Notes under the pieces: model-generated
Told to the model about the DNA's origin: nothing
Seen by the model: the letters and a program-made list of their open reading frames with translations, nothing else
Database searches by the model: none
Assembly (NCBI RefSeq): GCF_001039355.2
Contig: NW_019775380.1
Span: forward strand, 307,637 to 371,636
Length of the DNA: 64,000 nt
Direction: 5' to 3'
From: Lingula anatina
Lineage: Eukaryota > Brachiopoda > Lingulata > Lingulida > Lingulidae
Program-made: the position numbers and the translations under genes
Part shown: piece by piece, positions 62,781 to 64,000 of the stretch
How the letters are laid out: every line of letters begins with the position of its first letter
How positions within the stretch are numbered: the stretch's first letter is position 1

Positions 62781-64000
62781 CTATCGGGACTTCCACCACA
62801 CAAAGTATAATACAGCCAGGAATCCTGCTAACATCACACCTGCTGCCTGTATGGTGGGTGTACCAAGATATTCAACAACCGACTCCTGTGCCATGGAAAA
62901 AAAAAACTTATATATTATCTATGCTTGCTTCAGATTACATTACTATAACACAGGCATAATTTTAAGTCCAAGGTAAGTTTAGCAGTAAAAAAGTATAAGT
63001 AAAAAGGTGAGTAAGTGATGGTCTTTTTTTCCACAAATCTAAAACACATGAAGTGCATTTTAAAGAAACATTGTTTATTTCAAGTATAAAAATTACGTAA
63101 CTAAACAAAACATTTTCAGAAGGTTAATTGCACATACACCAATGTCATGTCTTAAAGACATGTCTTAAAGATGCATTTGAAGTATATTTTTAACCACAAA
63201 AGCCAACCAAATGCCAGCATGTACTTTCAAATAGTAATAGTAATGATCAGAGAAATACCAAAGGATATCCTTTCATATTACCCGAACAGATTTTTCTGCT
63301 TGCTTTTTATGCTGTATATAAACAGGGCAGATAAGAAGGTCTGATAAGTAGGCCAAATTTCTGACCAAACATTTGAAGAAGGTGTAGTTTAAAGCTCTTT
63401 TATGGCTGATCCAGGGATTAATTTGGTTTATCCCTTGGCATGTTGACTTTATTTTTGTTGCATAAGAAAGTAGTAGAAGTTGTATATATCCGTTACTGAG
63501 AATCCATGCTCGACTTAAATTGTACTTAAAATAATGAAAAATCATAATTGTTATCAACTCACCCAGCCACCTCTGCCTATTATCCATTCTGCCACAAAAT
63601 CTTTGATAAACTCTACCACCCATTCTATGATTCTCTTTATAAAACTCAACTTGTCAACAGCCTGAAATGAAACTCATTATTGTATGAACTCATATTATAC
63701 CAATGTTATCTTTTAAGGAATAATTAACATATAAATAAACAATACAGATAAATGAAAAAGAAAATAAGCAAAAATTATAACAAAAGAGTTCATTGTCACA
63801 TGGAAATACAACTCGCATTAGTTATAACCCATTTCACAATATTTTTATGCAAAGTGTAAATTGTTCAGTGTTTTAAAACTTTTTTCATCACTGATATGGC
63901 TTAAGCAGAAAATATTCAAAATCAGTACAGACTAAGTTTCTTTGCATAAATACAATACGAGAAACAAGGATAACTGAAGCTTGTTCCTTACTCTGGCAGC
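62781..64000 (-). CDS. BAX: Bax-like BCL-2 family protein, 3' end
   Basis: Pro-apoptotic pore former of the mitochondrial outer membrane. The last three exons are seen: 64000-63992 (partial), 63661-63563 and 62885-62781. The middle exon encodes SFIKRIIEWVVEFIKDFVAEW then IIGRGGW, matching BAX around BH2 (human LLGWIQDQGGW). The last begins ESVVEYLGTPTIQ and ends in a hydrophobic tail anchor (AAGVMLAGFLAVLYFVWW) with the basic KSR terminus. The GGW/ESV intron sits where human BAX has GGW/DGL, and LGTPT matches BAX FGTPT rather than BAK. The N-terminal part with BH3 and BH1 is beyond the window, so BAK or BOK is not fully excluded. Confidence 0.85.

Overview
The window is eukaryotic, AT-rich nuclear DNA. 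Its genes are interrupted by introns with GT-AG boundaries, UTRs are long, microsatellites are frequent, and transposon remnants sit mainly in introns and gene spaces. The gene set points to a bilaterian invertebrate, most likely a marine one such as a lophotrochozoan or an early deuterostome: axonemal dynein intermediate chain DNAI4, C9orf72, ITFG2, SIRT3, MAPK15, a Bax-like protein, a Mab-21/cGAS-like protein and a nephrin/echinoid-type Ig receptor. C9orf72 is absent from Drosophila, so insects are less likely. I cannot name the species. Exon models were built by hand from splice sites, reading phase and remembered vertebrate homologues. For every multi-exon model the exon lengths sum to a multiple of three.

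Layout. 74-3105 (+): 3' part of DNAI4/WDR78. 4433-11488 (+): C9orf72, 8 coding exons, with tRNA-Val(AAC) and tRNA-Gly(GCC) genes and several MITEs in its introns. 11749-20451 (-): ITFG2, 12 exons, tail-to-tail with C9orf72; its intron 2 is almost filled by a 3.9-kb segment bounded by inverted repeats and flanked by TA. 20452-20730: short shared promoter interval. 20731-24856 (+): SIRT3-like sirtuin, 10 exons. 29792-30298 (+): intronless coding region for a small PPxY membrane protein. 32380-34115 (+): 4-exon secreted or GPI-anchored protein of unknown function. 35113-41277 (-): 12-exon Ig/FN3 receptor with a long acidic tail. 41528-47062: no recognised coding exon; contains an assembly gap, a ~1-kb tandem duplication and the probable MAPK15 3' UTR. 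47063-52553 (-): MAPK15 (ERK7/8), 12 exons. 53195-56523 (+): non-LTR retrotransposon with one long ORF but an altered RT catalytic motif. 56889-57311: two MITEs. 57393-57911 (+): GNAT-family acetyltransferase. 59017-61155 (+): intronless Mab-21-domain (cGAS-like) protein. 62781-64000 (-): 3' end of a Bax-like gene.

These are independent eukaryotic transcription units, not an operon. Some functional themes recur. C9orf72 and ITFG2 (KICSTOR subunit) both act in lysosomal amino-acid/mTORC1 signalling in vertebrates and are convergent neighbours here. DNAI4 and MAPK15 are both cilium-related. SIRT3 and the Bax-like protein act at mitochondria. The entries most worth a second look are the cGAS-like gene, the inverted-repeat segment in ITFG2 intron 2, the long N-terminal extension of C9orf72, the retrotransposon with a changed catalytic Asp, and the two unrecognised membrane/secreted proteins.
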